The notes beneath the pieces are model-generated. The model made no database searches. It saw only the letters and a program-made list of their open reading frames with translations, and was not told where the DNA came from. Source: Aldrovandia affinis (taxonomy: Eukaryota; Chordata; Actinopteri; Notacanthiformes; Halosauridae). Taken from it: a stretch of 64,000 nucleotides of DNA. The translations under genes and the position numbers were made by a program. Below, piece by piece: positions 63,615 through 64,000 of this stretch (position 1 is its first letter; every line of letters starts with the position of its first letter). The stretch spans positions 2,996,501-3,060,500 of the forward strand of contig JAINUG010000039.1 of assembly GCA_029706075.1 (NCBI GenBank), in the 5' to 3' direction.

Positions 63615-64000
63615 TTTTTTAAAATGCTTTTTCTCCCAATTTGGAGTGCCCAGTTGTACTCTAATTCACGCTCGCTGCTGTAGCTTCCGCTGTCGATTCA
63701 GGAGCGCGTAGACAAGTGCGTGCTCTCTTCCGAAACGTGCCATGTCAGCTGCTTCTTTTCACGCCGAGGTCCACAAGTTCAGCTTGCGCAGACATGAGTC
63801 AGAGGGAGACACACAGGCCAACATACTCTGGGTGCCCGATTGACTGGCGGAGGAGTCGCTGGCGTGCGGCAAGACGGGGACAATCCTGCCAACCAAATCC
63901 CTCCCTCTGCAAGCGACGCTACCGCCAAATTTTGCGTCACCCTGCGGGGCTGCTGGCCACAGTCGCCACTGGCATGGTCTGGATTCGATACGAGACCATG
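63615..64000 (-). mobile_element. tRNA-derived SINE cut by window end
   Basis: Minus strand: B-box-like region GGTCTCGTATCGAATCC (complement of 63981-63997), a ~330-bp body and a 3' end CCAAATTGGGAGAAAAA (complement near 63629-63645). The 3' end matches the tail word of the SINE at 53763. The A box lies beyond the window. Confidence 0.75.

Overview
This window looks like nuclear DNA of a ray-finned fish, most likely a teleost. It holds long, mostly AT-rich noncoding stretches and CA/TG microsatellites. It also has Tc1/mariner transposons with TA-flanked inverted repeats, several tRNA-derived SINEs with fish-type tails, and small palindromic DNA elements. There are no operons, no intact tRNA or rRNA genes, and no open reading frame I can recognise as a host gene. 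The only recognisable protein relics are transposase and reverse-transcriptase fragments. I read it as intergenic or deep intronic sequence; nothing here identifies the neighbouring gene.

Layout. 1-4.1 kb is unique and CA-rich sequence. 4.1-6.4 kb has a LINE 3'-end relic and a full-length but dead Tc1 element. 7.9-8.5 kb holds an internally deleted Tc1-like element. 11.2-12.5 kb is a 1.3-kb inverted repeat with arms of about 253 bp around unique sequence. 12.9-17.1 kb is complex unique sequence interrupted by a candidate solo LTR. 17.8-23.2 kb contains a small TIR element, a tRNA-like SINE, a composite 362-bp TIR element and two more Tc1 remnants. 25.0 kb has a long hairpin. 27-34 kb is mostly unique and includes a CpG-rich block with YY1-like motifs at 32.8 kb. 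34-40 kb holds hAT-like and other small DNA elements.

44.5-46.4 kb holds two inverted copies of a ~100-bp sequence sharing a perfectly identical 34-bp core. They bracket a very CpG-dense block and a 101-bp TG microsatellite. 49.3 kb is a 121-bp CA microsatellite. 51-54.2 kb contains SINE pieces, a consensus oestrogen-response-element palindrome, a 33-bp x 6 minisatellite, a 346-bp foldback element and a tRNA-derived SINE. 59.6-62.1 kb holds two copies of a palindromic MITE and a ~600-bp direct duplication whose second copy lies between AT-rich palindromes. The window ends inside another tRNA-derived SINE.

The strongest leads are the inverted pair with the invariant core (44.6/46.3 kb), the 1.3-kb inverted repeat (11.2-12.5 kb), the CpG/YY1 block (32.8 kb), the composite TIR element (19.8 kb) and the palindrome-flanked duplication (60.3-62.1 kb). 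I do not claim a new protein-based system. Coordinates and identities were read by eye and may be off by a few bases.
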